DNA of 10,961 bases, taken from NCBI GenBank assembly GCA_019677205.1, contig JAAMXY010000661.1:201-11161 (forward strand), in the 5' to 3' direction. Numbering within the stretch: the stretch's first letter is position 1; each line of letters begins with the position of its first letter. The notes under the pieces were generated by a model. It was not told the origin of the DNA, searched no databases, and saw only the letters and a program-made list of their open reading frames with translations. Below are positions 1-9,265 of this stretch, piece by piece. Position numbers and translations under genes: made by a program. The stretch is from Pinguiococcus pyrenoidosus. Its lineage: Eukaryota > Sar > Pinguiophyceae > Pinguiochrysidales > Pinguiochrysidaceae.

Positions 1-18
1 CCCATCCAAAACCATCCA

Positions 19-3000
19 TCACAGAAGCTCTTCGAAGTCGGTGGAACTATAGCATCCCGGATAAGGCCTCGGGTCGGGATCGAAGGGGTAGAAGCGCTTT
101 TGCTCGATCCAAGCAATTGGCTTCGTGCACTTGGGCTCTTTCGGAGAGCCACGATCCTCCGGCGGCGACGTGGTGGTGGACGCGTCGTCGTCGTTGGCTG
201 GCGGCGAGCCGGGTGGCGTCTCGGCCGGCCGAGGCGATGGCACTTGGATTCCGGGCTGCGCCTGTCCCACCAACACCATCTTGGGATGCGCGGTCACAAT
301 CCTGTCCTCGGCGGCGTCCTGCTCGGCCTGCAGCCTCTCGTTTTCCGCTTCGTCCCGTCTGACTTTCTCTAGGAAGCTCTTATCGACCACCCAGTCGAGG
401 GTGTCCACCGAGTTGTTGTAGTCCTGCACCACCACCAGCTCGTCCATGCCGCCGGCTGCGACGGCCAGTGGGCTGGCCGTCTCCCAGTTGCCCATCCGAT
501 CCCCGACCATCTTCGCTTCGTCCACCTCCTCCATTGTGGAGAAGTCATACGTCTCCAGCAACCGCGGGGCTGGAGGCTGCAAGGCGTCTTCAGCAGCCTC
601 GACCACCATGCCAAACTCCTCTCGCGCCTGTTGCCCTTCTTCGTTGTCCCGATCTCCGCCCAGAAGGCCACTTACCGCCGCGACATCCATGTCCAGGTCG
701 GCCACCCGTGAGGGCTGGAGCTGGCGCTGGAGCTTTAGCTGCAACTGGAGCTTCCAGCCTTCGTTCCTTGCGAAGCGATGCGTTACCATTGCGGAGGTGT
801 AGTTGCTCTTCTCCAGCGCCGATCGCAGCCGGCGGCACCGCGCTCGCAGGTAGGCCCTGATGCTGGTCGGCAGCCACTTGGCCGGCAAGTCAAAGGCCTG
901 GGCGAGCCACATCACCTCGATGGTGCCATCCCTGCCCCCCGGGCTTGCTGGGGTGCTGGCGTCATCGGAGATGCGGATTCTCTTCAGGTCCGGCTGGATC
1001 TTCTGGTCCCTCCTCCGCTGCTTGATGTTCTTGGTTTGCGCGAGGTAGAACAGGATACTCCGCTGCAGCCCCGCCTGCGGCTGCACCGAGAAGCCGCTGT
1101 TCTTCTGGATGTCGGCCAGGAACTCTTGCTCGTTGTCGTGCCGTCCGACGTAGACGGGGGGCTTGGACGGGTCGCACCAGGTCTCGAGCGGCCAGCGAAA
1201 GGCGGGGCGGGCGTGCAGGAGCAGGGGATTGTTCATCTCGGATGTGAGGAGGACCCACAAGGCGTTGTCGGGTCTCCCAGCTCGTGGAAAGACCTTGAGC
1301 AGCTTCTCGACGGGAACGGAGAACTCGAACCAGCCTCTGCTCATCACGTCGATGCGGGGGTAGAACGGTCCCGGCGTGGACCGCTCAAAGTGCAGAAGCA
1401 CCACGGGAACGTCGTTGTGCGCGGAGAAGGCCAGGAGGTCCCTGAAAAGAGGGGCACCAAACGATTTAGTGCGGTCCGTCGTTGGCCATCCTCCTCCTTT
1501 TTCCGTGCTGCATCGCCGTGAGGAGACGAGACCCGACACACTGCAGCACCCAGCAGAAGCAGCAGCAGCAGCAGCAGACTCGCTCACCTGAGGGTGATGG
1601 GCTCGATGCCGTTGAAGTGGACTCTTCTGGCCGCTTCGCCCAAGGGCATCTTGTACACCAGATTGCCGAGCGGAGTCTTCTGCCATTTGTCCTTGGCGTT
1701 GCGGACCTCGTAGGAACCGCGGGCGATGATGTTCTGGAGCCGCACCTCGTTCGTCTCGACGTCGCGCAACAGCTCACGGAGCCTGGCTTCATACTCGACG
1801 GAGTCCCTCGAAAGCTTCGAGTCCCGCATCACGCAGAAGACACCGATAATGAGCGCCAGACAGGTGCCGTCGGGGTGCTTGTACTTCGCGTCGCACTCCC
1901 GCTTCCTCTGTGCGCTGTTCGTCGCCCGCGGTGGGGGGCAGAAGGATTGATTCGAAAGTGGAGTTGGTGTGAGAGCTTGGGGGCGGTCTGGACCTTTCCT
2001 GCTTTCCGGCAAAGCCAAAAAGCAAATGCAAAGAAGCAGAAAGCCAAAAGAGGCTGACAGCCAAAAACTTACAGCATCAAGAGCATGTCGATGAAGTTGC
2101 AGAGCTGTGGATCGACAGTCTTGAGAAAGTCGGGCTGGAGCGCAGCGCCAGATGCCGCGGCAGCCCCAGCAGCAGCAGCAGCAGCGGCATTTGGTTTCAC
2201 CACGACCTTTGCGTCTGCATCAGTGGGCTTTTGAATATGCGACGGCTGCTGCATTGGCTGTTGCGACAGGTGCTTCGACGGCTGTTGTTGAAAGGGCACC
2301 TCGGGCTGCATCCTTGCGCTACCCTCGTCCGGCGCCAGGCCGACCTTGGTGTCCGTGCCAGTAGCGGCGGTCTTGTTGCGAGGCACAGCCTCGCCAGCGA
2401 TGCCGATCTTGGAGTCCTTCTGCGCGTCCTCGTGGTCGGCGCCCACCATCCCGACCTTTGTCTCTGTCAGGTGCACGAGCTGCTTGTACACGAGGTCAAA
2501 CTCCTGCTGGATCTTCGCCTGGTCGGGCGTGTCCTGGAGCCTCTGGATGCTCTCGATGCTCTTCTTGTAGGCCGCGTTCCTCTCCTCGATTTGCACGGCG
2601 ACGATGTCCCCCACTCCGTCCTCCTTGACGATCTGCTCGTCCAGCGAGATGATCGTGTACACCATGCACAGCAAGATCTTGCGCGGCAGGCGCCGCTCGC
2701 GGAGCTCCTTGAGGAGCTCCTCTCGCCGCACGGCCATGTCCTTCAGGGACAGCATGCCGGTGGTCTGCAGCAAGGACAGGGCCTTGACGACAGTGCCGCT
2801 GGGCGGCTTCACCGGCGAGTCCTTGGCCTCCGCCGCTTCGAGATCACCCTCATCTGAGACGTCGTCGTCACTGGAGAAGGTGGCCTCCCTCGGAATGTCC
2901 CTCGCCACCGCCATCGCCATGGTCTCGTCCGCATGCTCCAACTCCCCCTCCTCCTTCTCATCGACCCCCTCCTCCTTCTCATCGACCCCCTCCTCCTTCT

Positions 3001-4519
3001 CATCGACCCCCTCCTCCTCCCCCTCCTCCTCCTCCTCCAACCCCTCCTCCTCCAACCCTTTGGCATCGTCCACCTCGGCTCCGGAGGCCCTTTTCCCCTC
3101 TGCTTGAGCCGCCTCCTCGACCGCTGCGGCCGCGGGAGGCACGACGATGTGGACGTTCTTGCTCATGCACTTGAGGCCCAGCGCGCCGTAGTACTTGTAG
3201 CCGTCGTCGCTGAGGAAGGCGTAGATTCTGCGCTTGTCGCGGCGCTCGAGCCCCGTGTCCACTCCCGCCAGCGCTCGGCTCCACGCGTGCGAGGAGATGC
3301 ACTGCTTCAGCATGCCATAGTCCCGGCCGCGCCAGTACGCGACGTGGCGGAGCTTGGTGGGCACGATCTGCGCCTGGGTCGCCCGTCGGCCCGAGTCGCT
3401 GCTGGACCGCAAGGCGCCGCTCCTGGCGGGGAGTGTCTCCAGCTTGGACGGGTCGAAGGGCAGGTGCTCCACGCCCTCGTTGACCACCTTGGTGGCGTCC
3501 TCATACTTTTCCGGGTGGCGCAGGATGTCCTTGGTCGGCGAGCCGAAGGTCAGCGCGTCGTACAGCTTGCGAGGCATGGGCTTGCCGCTGAAGACGTCGT
3601 AGGGCTCTCCCACCAACGTGATCGCGAGGCTGGCGGTCATGCAGGGATGCTCGCGCGCGAACTTGTCCACGTCCCCGTCCATGCAGAGCGGCATCCACAC
3701 CACGGTGCCGCGGCCCAGGTTGGTGTTCTCGGCGCGCAGGGTGACGGGGCACACCTCGAAGAGGTAGTACTTCCTGCGGCGGGGCGGCTTCAGCGTGCCG
3801 TGCACTTGACGCAGCCGCGCGTACAGGCGCTCCAGGCTGTTGACCGGCCGGCGCTCCGGGTTGTGGTGCGCCTGGCGCCAGTTGTGCACGTCCTCGCGGG
3901 GCACCAGCGCCATGGTGCGCGGGATCTTGTAGAGGCCGTCGCGCTTCCAGTCGAAGCGCAGCAGCGTCTCCCACATGCTCTCGGCCACGCTGCCGTCCTC
4001 GTCGCGCGTGAAGTCGTCGGGCAGTGCGCCTTCCGGCGGGTCCTCCGCGAACTGCGCCGTCTGCTCCGCGTGCAGCCTCCGCGCCTCGTCGCGGATGGTC
4101 CAGCCGCCGCTGCGCGGCCGGGCCTCGCGGTCGAAGTACACCTTCTTCTCCATGGGAATGCGGATGCCGTTGAGGCCCTCGATGATGGCCTTGCACAGGT
4201 CGCGCGCGTCCTGCTCGAAGTACAGCTGCCAGTCCGCCCACTCCTGCGGCTCCAGGTGCTGCCGAGAGGCCACCAGCGCGTTCATCACCTCCAGCAGGTC
4301 CTCGGTGGCCTCAGCGTGGCTGAGGAAGCGGTCCTCGAGGTACGCGTCCTGGCCGCTGCGCGCGAAGGCGTAGTCCTTCCGACAGCTCAGGTGCCGATAG
4401 GCGTCCTCGCGGACCGAGAACAGGTAGCCCGTCAGCTCGGTGTCGTCGGGGTCGACGAAGCGCTTGACGTCGTCCATGGCGAACTCCAGGTCCTCGAGCG
4501 CCTGCACCAGGCGGGCCAT
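19..4519 (-). CDS. Unrecognised 1395-residue protein, three exons (join 4519-2073, 1905-1588, 1441-19)
   Basis: I do not recognise a family. Three open segments join through GT-AG introns, both in phase 2, into one frame of 1395 residues plus stop. The start is the ATG at 4519 in a near-perfect Kozak context (GCCGCCATGG); the frame is open 66 codons further upstream, but that stretch looks like 5' leader. Residues 1-450 look like a folded domain rich in Tyr, Trp and Arg. About 490-530 is acidic with three GVDEKEE repeats. About 575-685 is charged and probably helical. About 740-795 is Gln/Pro-rich, then poly-Ala. Residues 800-1090, spanning both introns, look folded and carry a basic KQRRR...KRIRIS stretch that could be a nuclear signal. 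About 1150-1165 is Leu/Gln-rich and the tail is Pro/Ser/Asp-rich. I see no membrane segments or signal peptide. A nuclear or scaffold role is only a guess. The open frame antisense to exon 1 is a composition artefact. Confidence 0.8.
1442..1587 (-). other. Intron 2 of the 1395-residue gene (146 nt), with CTG repeat
   Basis: The donor is CAG|GTGAGCG after ...EPITL plus AG. The acceptor is CTCTTTTCAG|GGACC, with a clear pyrimidine tract. Joining gives ...EPITLRDLLAFSAHND in frame. The intron contains a run of CTG units on the minus strand (1560-1578). Retention would stop at once with TGA. Confidence 0.82.
1555..1578. repeat. CAG/CTG trinucleotide repeat in an intron
   Basis: On the plus strand a run of (AGC)n with one imperfect unit lies inside intron 2 of the 1395-residue gene. 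Read on the coding (minus) strand it is (CTG)n. It is short and non-coding in the spliced model. Confidence 0.85.
1906..2072 (-). other. Intron 1 of the 1395-residue gene (167 nt)
   Basis: The donor is GTAAGT, directly after codons for ...MLLM and the two bases CT. The acceptor is CAGAG before GAAGCGG. Only the second AG (1907-1906) restores the frame, giving ...LLMLKRECDAK. The AG two bases earlier would shift the frame. The intron is T-rich at its start and holds repeated TTTTGGCT. Reading into the intron gives an immediate TAA stop. Confidence 0.8.
2140..2310 (-). repeat. Low-complexity coding tract: Gln/Pro-rich then poly-Ala
   Basis: Within exon 1 of the 1395-residue gene the minus strand encodes a Gln/Pro-rich segment (FQQQPSKHLSQQPMQQP) and, about 20 residues later, an Ala run broken by single Gly and Ser. 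The DNA shows GCT/GCA/CAG-type triplet runs (2165-2187). This looks like a flexible linker between the helical segment and the C-terminal half. Confidence 0.8.
2946..3055 (-). repeat. 21-bp coding tandem repeat (GVDEKEE x3) and adjoining GAG tract
   Basis: Three head-to-tail 21-bp units (2946-2966, 2967-2987, 2988-3008) are followed by a CTC/GAG-rich run. On the minus strand they encode three copies of GVDEKEE next to an EEEGLEEEEEGEEE stretch. The result is a strongly acidic linker at about residues 490-530. Confidence 0.88.
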
Positions 4520-4675
4520 GGCGGCTGAGGTGCGGGCGGCGATGTTCTGCGGCGAAGAACAAAGGAGAGGCCCTTGGCGGGCGCGGCGGAGCGGTGGTCT
4601 GATTGGTGGAAAATAAGGGCGGTTGCTTGTGGAAGGTGAAGAACCGTGGGATAGGGAGCGGATGGTGGGGGAATG

Positions 4676-4833
4676 GAGCGACGTGGTTGGAGGAAAGCCC
4701 TCGCGAAGTGTCTTCAAGGTGGGCGAAAGCGACCAATGAGGGGGCAGAAAAGGGAGATTGAACTAAGTTTTATCGTTTGCGGGATCTTAGCTTGTGCGAA
4801 AGTAAATGTGAAGATCTCGAGCGACGTGGTTGG
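4676..4833. repeat. 15-bp direct repeat GAGCGACGTGGTTGG (4676-4690 and 4819-4833)
   Basis: The two exact copies are 143 bp apart, upstream of the 1395-residue gene. Both are followed by GGAGG/AGGAAAG-like sequence, so the similarity extends imperfectly. It contains ACGT, a core used by some basic-leucine-zipper factors, but a regulatory role is only a possibility. Confidence 0.7.
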
Positions 4834-4907
4834 TTGGAGGCCGAAAGATATTCCGAGAATCTGACTTGAGACCCAACCAACGCACGATATCATCTCATTG
4901 GTCACTC

Positions 4908-4926
4908 TGTATACTGTATACTGTAA
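4908..4926. repeat. Short TGTATAC tandem repeat
   Basis: TGTATAC occurs twice in tandem (4908-4914, 4915-4921), followed by a partial third copy, TGTAA. It lies in the intergenic region, about 390 bp upstream of the start of the 1395-residue gene. No function can be assigned. Confidence 0.75.
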
Positions 4927-5472
4927 GGGGAGGCAAACTTCGTCAGACTTGGTCAGATTAAGTATTTCGTGTAACTCCCAATGGCAAGCGTGAGCATCTG
5001 TCCGCTTCCCAGCTTCTGGACAGACAAACATGGGGGGAGATAACTTCAGCAGTTGGTCCGAGGCTTTCGCACCTTCTGACCTCATGTGCGACACGCAAGT
5101 GTTGAAGCCAGACAGATCAGTGTGGTTCAACAGGCATGACGCACAGGCAATAGAATAGCAAAAACGGATAGCCTTCCCTTTGTCATACCACGGCGCACCA
5201 TGCTGTCTCAACAAAGACGGACCAGGCGTTCAAAGTCCAAACGCGTCTTCCAACAAAAGCAGGTGCTCAAGCTTGTATCTTCTTCTCTTCCTGTAGATCG
5301 TTCTAGGATTGGGCTTGTCTTGATCGTCACGTAGACGCCAAGGGCTGCAGTTGTTCTTCAGTGTGTACATGTTATTACTTCCCCCCTCCACCATAGCTGT
5401 CATACCTATTAAAAAGCCATCCAACTCCCAGCAATGTCGACTTGAAGTTAAGTCCCACCTGGGCTATGGTTC

Positions 5473-7672
5473 CTAGCTCCTACGGACCCTCTTGTTCGGA
5501 GACGAGTCCGTAGTGTGCGAATCTTCTTCTGGAGACGCGGATTCAGCTGCCCCCCGCATTCCAACAGCAGCAGCATCGGCCAAATATTCTGGTGCGACAT
5601 GGGCTGCTCTCAGCGGTGCAATTGCCTGTGAGATGGCGCGCGCCGCGTTCGCCATCGTGTTGCGCAGACGGCCCTCGTCCAGGTTGTTCACTGCATGATC
5701 AATCGTCTCAACCAATGTGTGCGTGATAGGGAGCACGCCGCTTTGTTCAGGTCCTGCTTGGTTGTAAGCCAAGTCACTGCAGCTGGCCTTATCATCATCT
5801 TCCCAAGCCTCCTTGACGGCGGCGTTCAGGCTTGGCATAGCAGGAAGCATATCGAAGCCTCCCATGAGGCCAGAGTCACCGAGGACGAAGAATCCTGCAA
5901 ACGCTTCTTCACCCTGAGACTCGCTGTCCACGGGGTCATTCGTCAGCTCCTTCATGGCGTTGACAACGGCGGAGTCTTCCATCGGCGAGGTTGGCCCCGA
6001 GCCGAGGTCGCAGTAGGCTGAAATTGCGCCCGTCACAGCAGCACCACTTCCAGATTCAGGCTCCGCTGCATTCAGCTGAGCTTCTTTGAGCGCGAGGGCA
6101 CAATAAAGCGTCTCGACGTAGGGTTCCCAGCTTTCCGCTGCTGCCTGCTTTATTTCTGTTTCTTGCAGGGAGAGGCGGCCGCGTTGAATCCTTTGAACGG
6201 TCGTTCGCGCCACGTCAGCAACGATGCTGTCGAGGGTTACTAAGCCGTCGTCTTCCGGCACGGCCTTCGCAAACGCGAGGATTGCCTGCATCTCTTGCCG
6301 AGCAGCAGCCATCTGCTCTGCGGGCGTGCTTCTTACGCTGCGTAGAGTGGGGTCTAGATGGAGGTACCGCAAGAAGATCTCGAAGACATCCCAAGCAAGC
6401 GCTCGAACCGGCATCGCTAACAGGATCTGCAGCCGGATGTTGAACCCACTGCGTACTTCGTCTCGGTGATTGTCAAGCAGGCCGTGAGCCAGCCCCGGCA
6501 GACCTTCTGGAAGATCCTCGCCGAAGCCCAGCATCTCGAGGTAGAGATTCTTTTCCTCGCGTTTTCCGCCCTTTCGGGTGGCGCCGTCGTCTTTGTCAGG
6601 GGCTGCGTTCATCAACGGTACGGACGCGAACACCAACGCGAAGATGCGGCCCAGGTTAAGGCCATAGTTCCCGAAAACCGCTCGGCATATTCCGCGGGAT
6701 ACCAGCTGTAGATGGTGAAGGCAATCCAGCTTGCCGCATGATACGCAAGGCTTCGGACCTGCTCCACGTCCCTGTTTCCGGTCGACGGCGCCTGCTTGCA
6801 CATCCCTGGCAGGCTGCTCACCCACACTGGCCTTGCGCTTCTTTCCTTTCGGATAGGCGCCAACCCTCGCCCGCATGCCGCTGAAGTCGTGCGTCCGATG
6901 GAAGTAGCCCATCGTCTTTGCAGGCTTGACGAAGTCGCTCGGCTCGTACGGGGCCGCTTCCAGGAAGATCTCGCGCTCTGGGAGGCACACGCTGAGATAG
7001 AGCTTTCCGCTCCCCGGGGCCATGAACTTCTTGGCGAGCTTCTTGAGCGTGCTCTTCGCCGTTGGCTGCTCCGACGCAGCAACCAGCTGGCTCTCGGTGA
7101 CATGGTACTGGGAGGTTACTTTGCCGCCAGCGCAGGAGATGGCTTCCAGCACCGTCTCCTCTGTGTGTGTCCTTTTGATGGAGATCATCGTCATGTCCAG
7201 CCTCGTCAAGTCCGCGTAACGGAGGAAGCTCGCCATCTCCGCCTTCGCTCTCTCCTCAAAAGACATGTCCAGGCTCCTGCCGCGGACCTGACGCGCCACC
7301 AAGTCGTCGAAAGTCTCGGCTTCGCCAACGATCTTCTGCTTGTTTCTGTGGAAGACAGCGCGGGGAGGAAAGAAGGCCAGGCGGTCAGCGTCGGAAGCGG
7401 TCAAAAAGCCAACACCACAGAGATCAGCCAACGCGCCTCACTCACATGAACGCGATCAGCTCCAAAAACAGAAGGCTCCATGACAGCAACGACACGCCTC
7501 GCTGCGCCCGCGGCGCCTCAGCATCCGCGCGAGAGTACTCCGCAGGCTGCGGCGTGACTTCGGGAGAGTACTCCGCAGGCTGCGGCGTGACTTCGGGAGA
7601 GTACTCCGCAGGCTGCGGCGTGACTTCAGGAGAGTACTCCGCGAGCTCCGCCGCCGTCTGAATATGGGCCAT
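5473..7672 (-). CDS. Unrecognised 699-residue protein, two exons (join 7672-7446, 7345-5473)
   Basis: I do not recognise a family. A 227-nt first exon and a 1873-nt second exon join through a 100-nt phase-2 intron into 699 residues plus stop. The start is the ATG at 7672 (G at -3 and +4). The frame stays open upstream to about 7885 without another ATG, and a splice-acceptor-like CTGCCACAG ending at 7859 leaves room for an upstream exon. Residues 12-46 hold tandem AEYSPEVTPQP repeats. A hydrophobic run (LLSWSLLFLELIAF) just before the intron is too short to claim a membrane helix. Residues 84-230 look folded and end in a basic KKRK. A Cys/His cluster follows (C276, C279, C284, H286, H287), a possible metal site. 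About 470-600 is acidic and low-complexity; the tail ends NKRVRRS. Third codon positions look less GC-biased than in the flanking genes. A nuclear role is a weak inference. Confidence 0.72.
7346..7445 (-). other. Intron of the 699-residue gene (100 nt)
   Basis: The donor is AT|GTGAGTG. The acceptor is CTTCCACAG|AAACAAG after a pyrimidine-rich stretch. The join gives ...LELIAFINKQKIVGE in frame. GACGCTGACC (plus-strand 7392-7383) places a CTGAC-type branch adenine at 7385, 39 nt before the end of the intron. The TTG at 7431 that opens the longer unspliced frame lies inside this intron and is not the start. Confidence 0.78.
7531..7642 (-). repeat. 33-bp coding tandem repeat, 3.4 copies
   Basis: Units at 7531-7563, 7564-7596 and 7597-7629 are identical except for one substitution near the end of the third. 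A 13-bp partial fourth follows (7630-7642). Each unit encodes the 11-residue AEYSPEVTPQP on the minus strand. Near-identity at synonymous sites points to recent expansion. Confidence 0.95.
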
Positions 7673-9265
7673 CACGGTGACGCTTCGCTGTTCCTCTGCC
7701 GTTTCCGCTCGGAGCTCGGCGCGCCGCGTCCGTCCACTGCGCTCGTGGGGATCCAAAGCGCTCGGAGCGCGTCTGACGTCGGCGCGGTGCGTCCAGGGAG
7801 GCCACTGAGGACCTGCGGAGGCGAGTGCGGAGGTGGGCGTCGCATATTCGCGCGTTTTCTGTGGCAGAAGGCGCGGCCCGTCCACACCTTACTGATTTTG
7901 AGTCCCGGTCTTTAAACCATCGCTGGATCCGGCGCCTCGGGTGATGGGATTGGCGGAGGAAAAACTCCAACAGAAGCTGATGGGCACGTCGGCCAAGGAG
8001 CTTTTCGAGCCGCGCGACCCAACACGTACAATTGGCTGGCTGGGATTCAACGGAGAGCGGAGGACCGCTGTAATTCCGAGATTCTAGGGAGAAAGGTTTG
8101 AAGTTGCATCGGAAACGCCATCGAATCTGCGAGGATGAGTGGATTCGTGCGTGACCTTTGCTCGTCACTCATCCAATGAAATGCTCCCAGCTCGCTCTGC
8201 GCGACCGGCTGCCTGAAGACGGAGCAGGGAGCTGCCGCATACGTCAGAGCAGGGTACATGTTCGGGGGAACGTGCGATGCGCCCATTCGCCGACCGCCTT
8301 GCCTGCACGGAACGTTCCAGAAGAAGTCCGTCATTTCCCAATTTTCGAGTTTCTCGTTTCCTCGCTTTGTCTCAACGGACGACGAGGTTGATGCTTCGTC
8401 AGCATGCGACAGTGGTGGCGTTGAAGCGCAACATGGAAGCGATTCTTCTCTCGCATCTCCCACGCAGCACGAGCATGCATCAGGCAAGTATCAGGCAAGC
8501 AAAGCAATCATGCACTCACGAAGTCGCGCCCCTTCGAGTCGCTCGATATGATACCTGTGCGGCGGAGCGAGGCAGCGAGTCGCCTGGATTGCCCGGCTGC
8601 TTGCAGCGCGCCAAGCTACGTTCGGCGACTTGTGCGGCTGAAACGACGACCTCGCGTGCTATCACAGGGCGCCGGCCTTCCCGCAGGAACAAGACACTGG
8701 ACGCCGCCCGCCTGGCCTGGCAGCTTCTTCTTATGGTTGCTGCTGCCGGCGGTGGCGCGCACCACCAGCGCGACACCAGCGCGACACCATATTCCGTGAC
8801 AGCGACAGCGCGCAGAAATCTGAAATCTGGCCTCCGTTGGTGAGGCCCTCATTGGACACAAACTATTCGACAAAGTTTTCATAATTTTAGTCTGCGTAAC
8901 CATACCACAAGCCACCTTCAAATACTTGCCAGTCACAACTTAGTAGAACCCGTACGATGTTCGTCGAAGACCTTGGGACGCGTTTCGCATGAGGAGTACC
9001 TTGGTGGATTCGTTCTTTCCCTTTCCCATCACTTTATCGGTTTGTCAAGTGTTGTAGTATGTCCATCATATTTGCGTAGATATACTTACAACCAATTATC
9101 TTTCTAAAAATATTTACTACACATCATCCCGACCACAAGCTTTGCATACTTCACCCCCCCTACGCAACTATACTCCCTTCGCCACCGTTTTCCCTCTCTT
9201 TTCCGAGGCGTCTTCCGGAGTTGCGCCGCACTCTTCCGCGCCCTTCGGCGCCCAAATCCGCCAAC
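7673..9265. promoter_or_regulatory. Divergent intergenic region between the 699-residue gene and the exchanger gene
   Basis: About 1.6 kb separates two head-to-head starts. The half near the minus-strand gene is GC-rich. It has a TTTAAA sequence (7911-7916, about 240 nt before that ATG) that could be a TATA-like element. From about 8850 to 9130 the DNA turns AT-rich. Here a CCAAT motif (9092-9096) and TAAAAATATTTA (9105-9116) lie about 150-175 nt before the exchanger ATG, followed by a pyrimidine-rich leader (9150-9235). Short tandem duplications occur at 8479-8500 (ATCAGGCAAGY twice) and 8764-8785 (ACCAGCGCGAC twice). Several open frames of 100-190 codons cross the region on both strands; they overlap one another and show no recognisable protein, so I read them as chance. 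Transcription start sites are unknown. Confidence 0.5.

Larger units (their letters stand above)
4520..5472. other. Intergenic region: upstream of the 1395-residue gene, downstream of the 699-residue gene
   Basis: This stretch has no convincing gene. The 4520-4740 part is GC-rich and is probably 5' leader and proximal promoter of the minus-strand gene ending at 19. It includes a CCAAT sequence on the minus strand (plus-strand ATTGG at 4602-4606). From about 4740 to 5472 the DNA is AT-richer and has a 15-bp direct repeat and a short TGTATAC repeat. The 3' side holds the trailer of the 699-residue gene, with no classic AATAAA close to its stop. Two open frames on the minus strand (5214-4714 and 5424-5230) begin with TTG, not ATG, at their 5' ends and look spurious. 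Confidence 0.6.

Noticed and set aside
778-1521. 247-codon plus-strand frame antisense to exon 3 of the 1395-residue gene
   Set aside because: Composition is that of a reversed GC-rich exon and it runs through intron 2. It has no recognisable protein features.
19-1686. Reading exon 3 of the 1395-residue gene as a stand-alone 555-residue protein including the CTG repeat
   Set aside because: The first 80 or so residues come from intron 2 and an out-of-frame part of exon 2. The CTTTTCAG acceptor and CAG|GTGAG donor restore a continuous frame with exon 2.
1906-1910. First AG (CACAG) as the acceptor of intron 1 in the 1395-residue gene
   Set aside because: Using it leaves the downstream codons out of frame with exon 1. 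The AG two bases later keeps the frame through exons 2 and 3.
2933-4528. 531-codon open frame on the plus strand, antisense to exon 1 of the 1395-residue gene
   Set aside because: It is rich in Leu, Arg, Val, His and Gly with no domain, as expected when a GC-rich gene is read backwards. The minus strand has the better start context, splice sites and a coherent protein.
4714-5214. 166-codon minus-strand frame in the intergenic region, Cys-containing
   Set aside because: It opens with TTG rather than ATG, with the first ATG well inside. It ends in the probable promoter of the next gene and matches nothing I know.
8047-8843. Overlapping open frames of about 146 codons (minus) and 188 codons (plus) in the divergent region
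   Set aside because: They overlap each other on both strands, have Arg/Ser/Ala-rich composition, no domains and no clear splice partners. Chance frames in GC-rich DNA are the simpler explanation, although an unrecognised upstream exon cannot be excluded.
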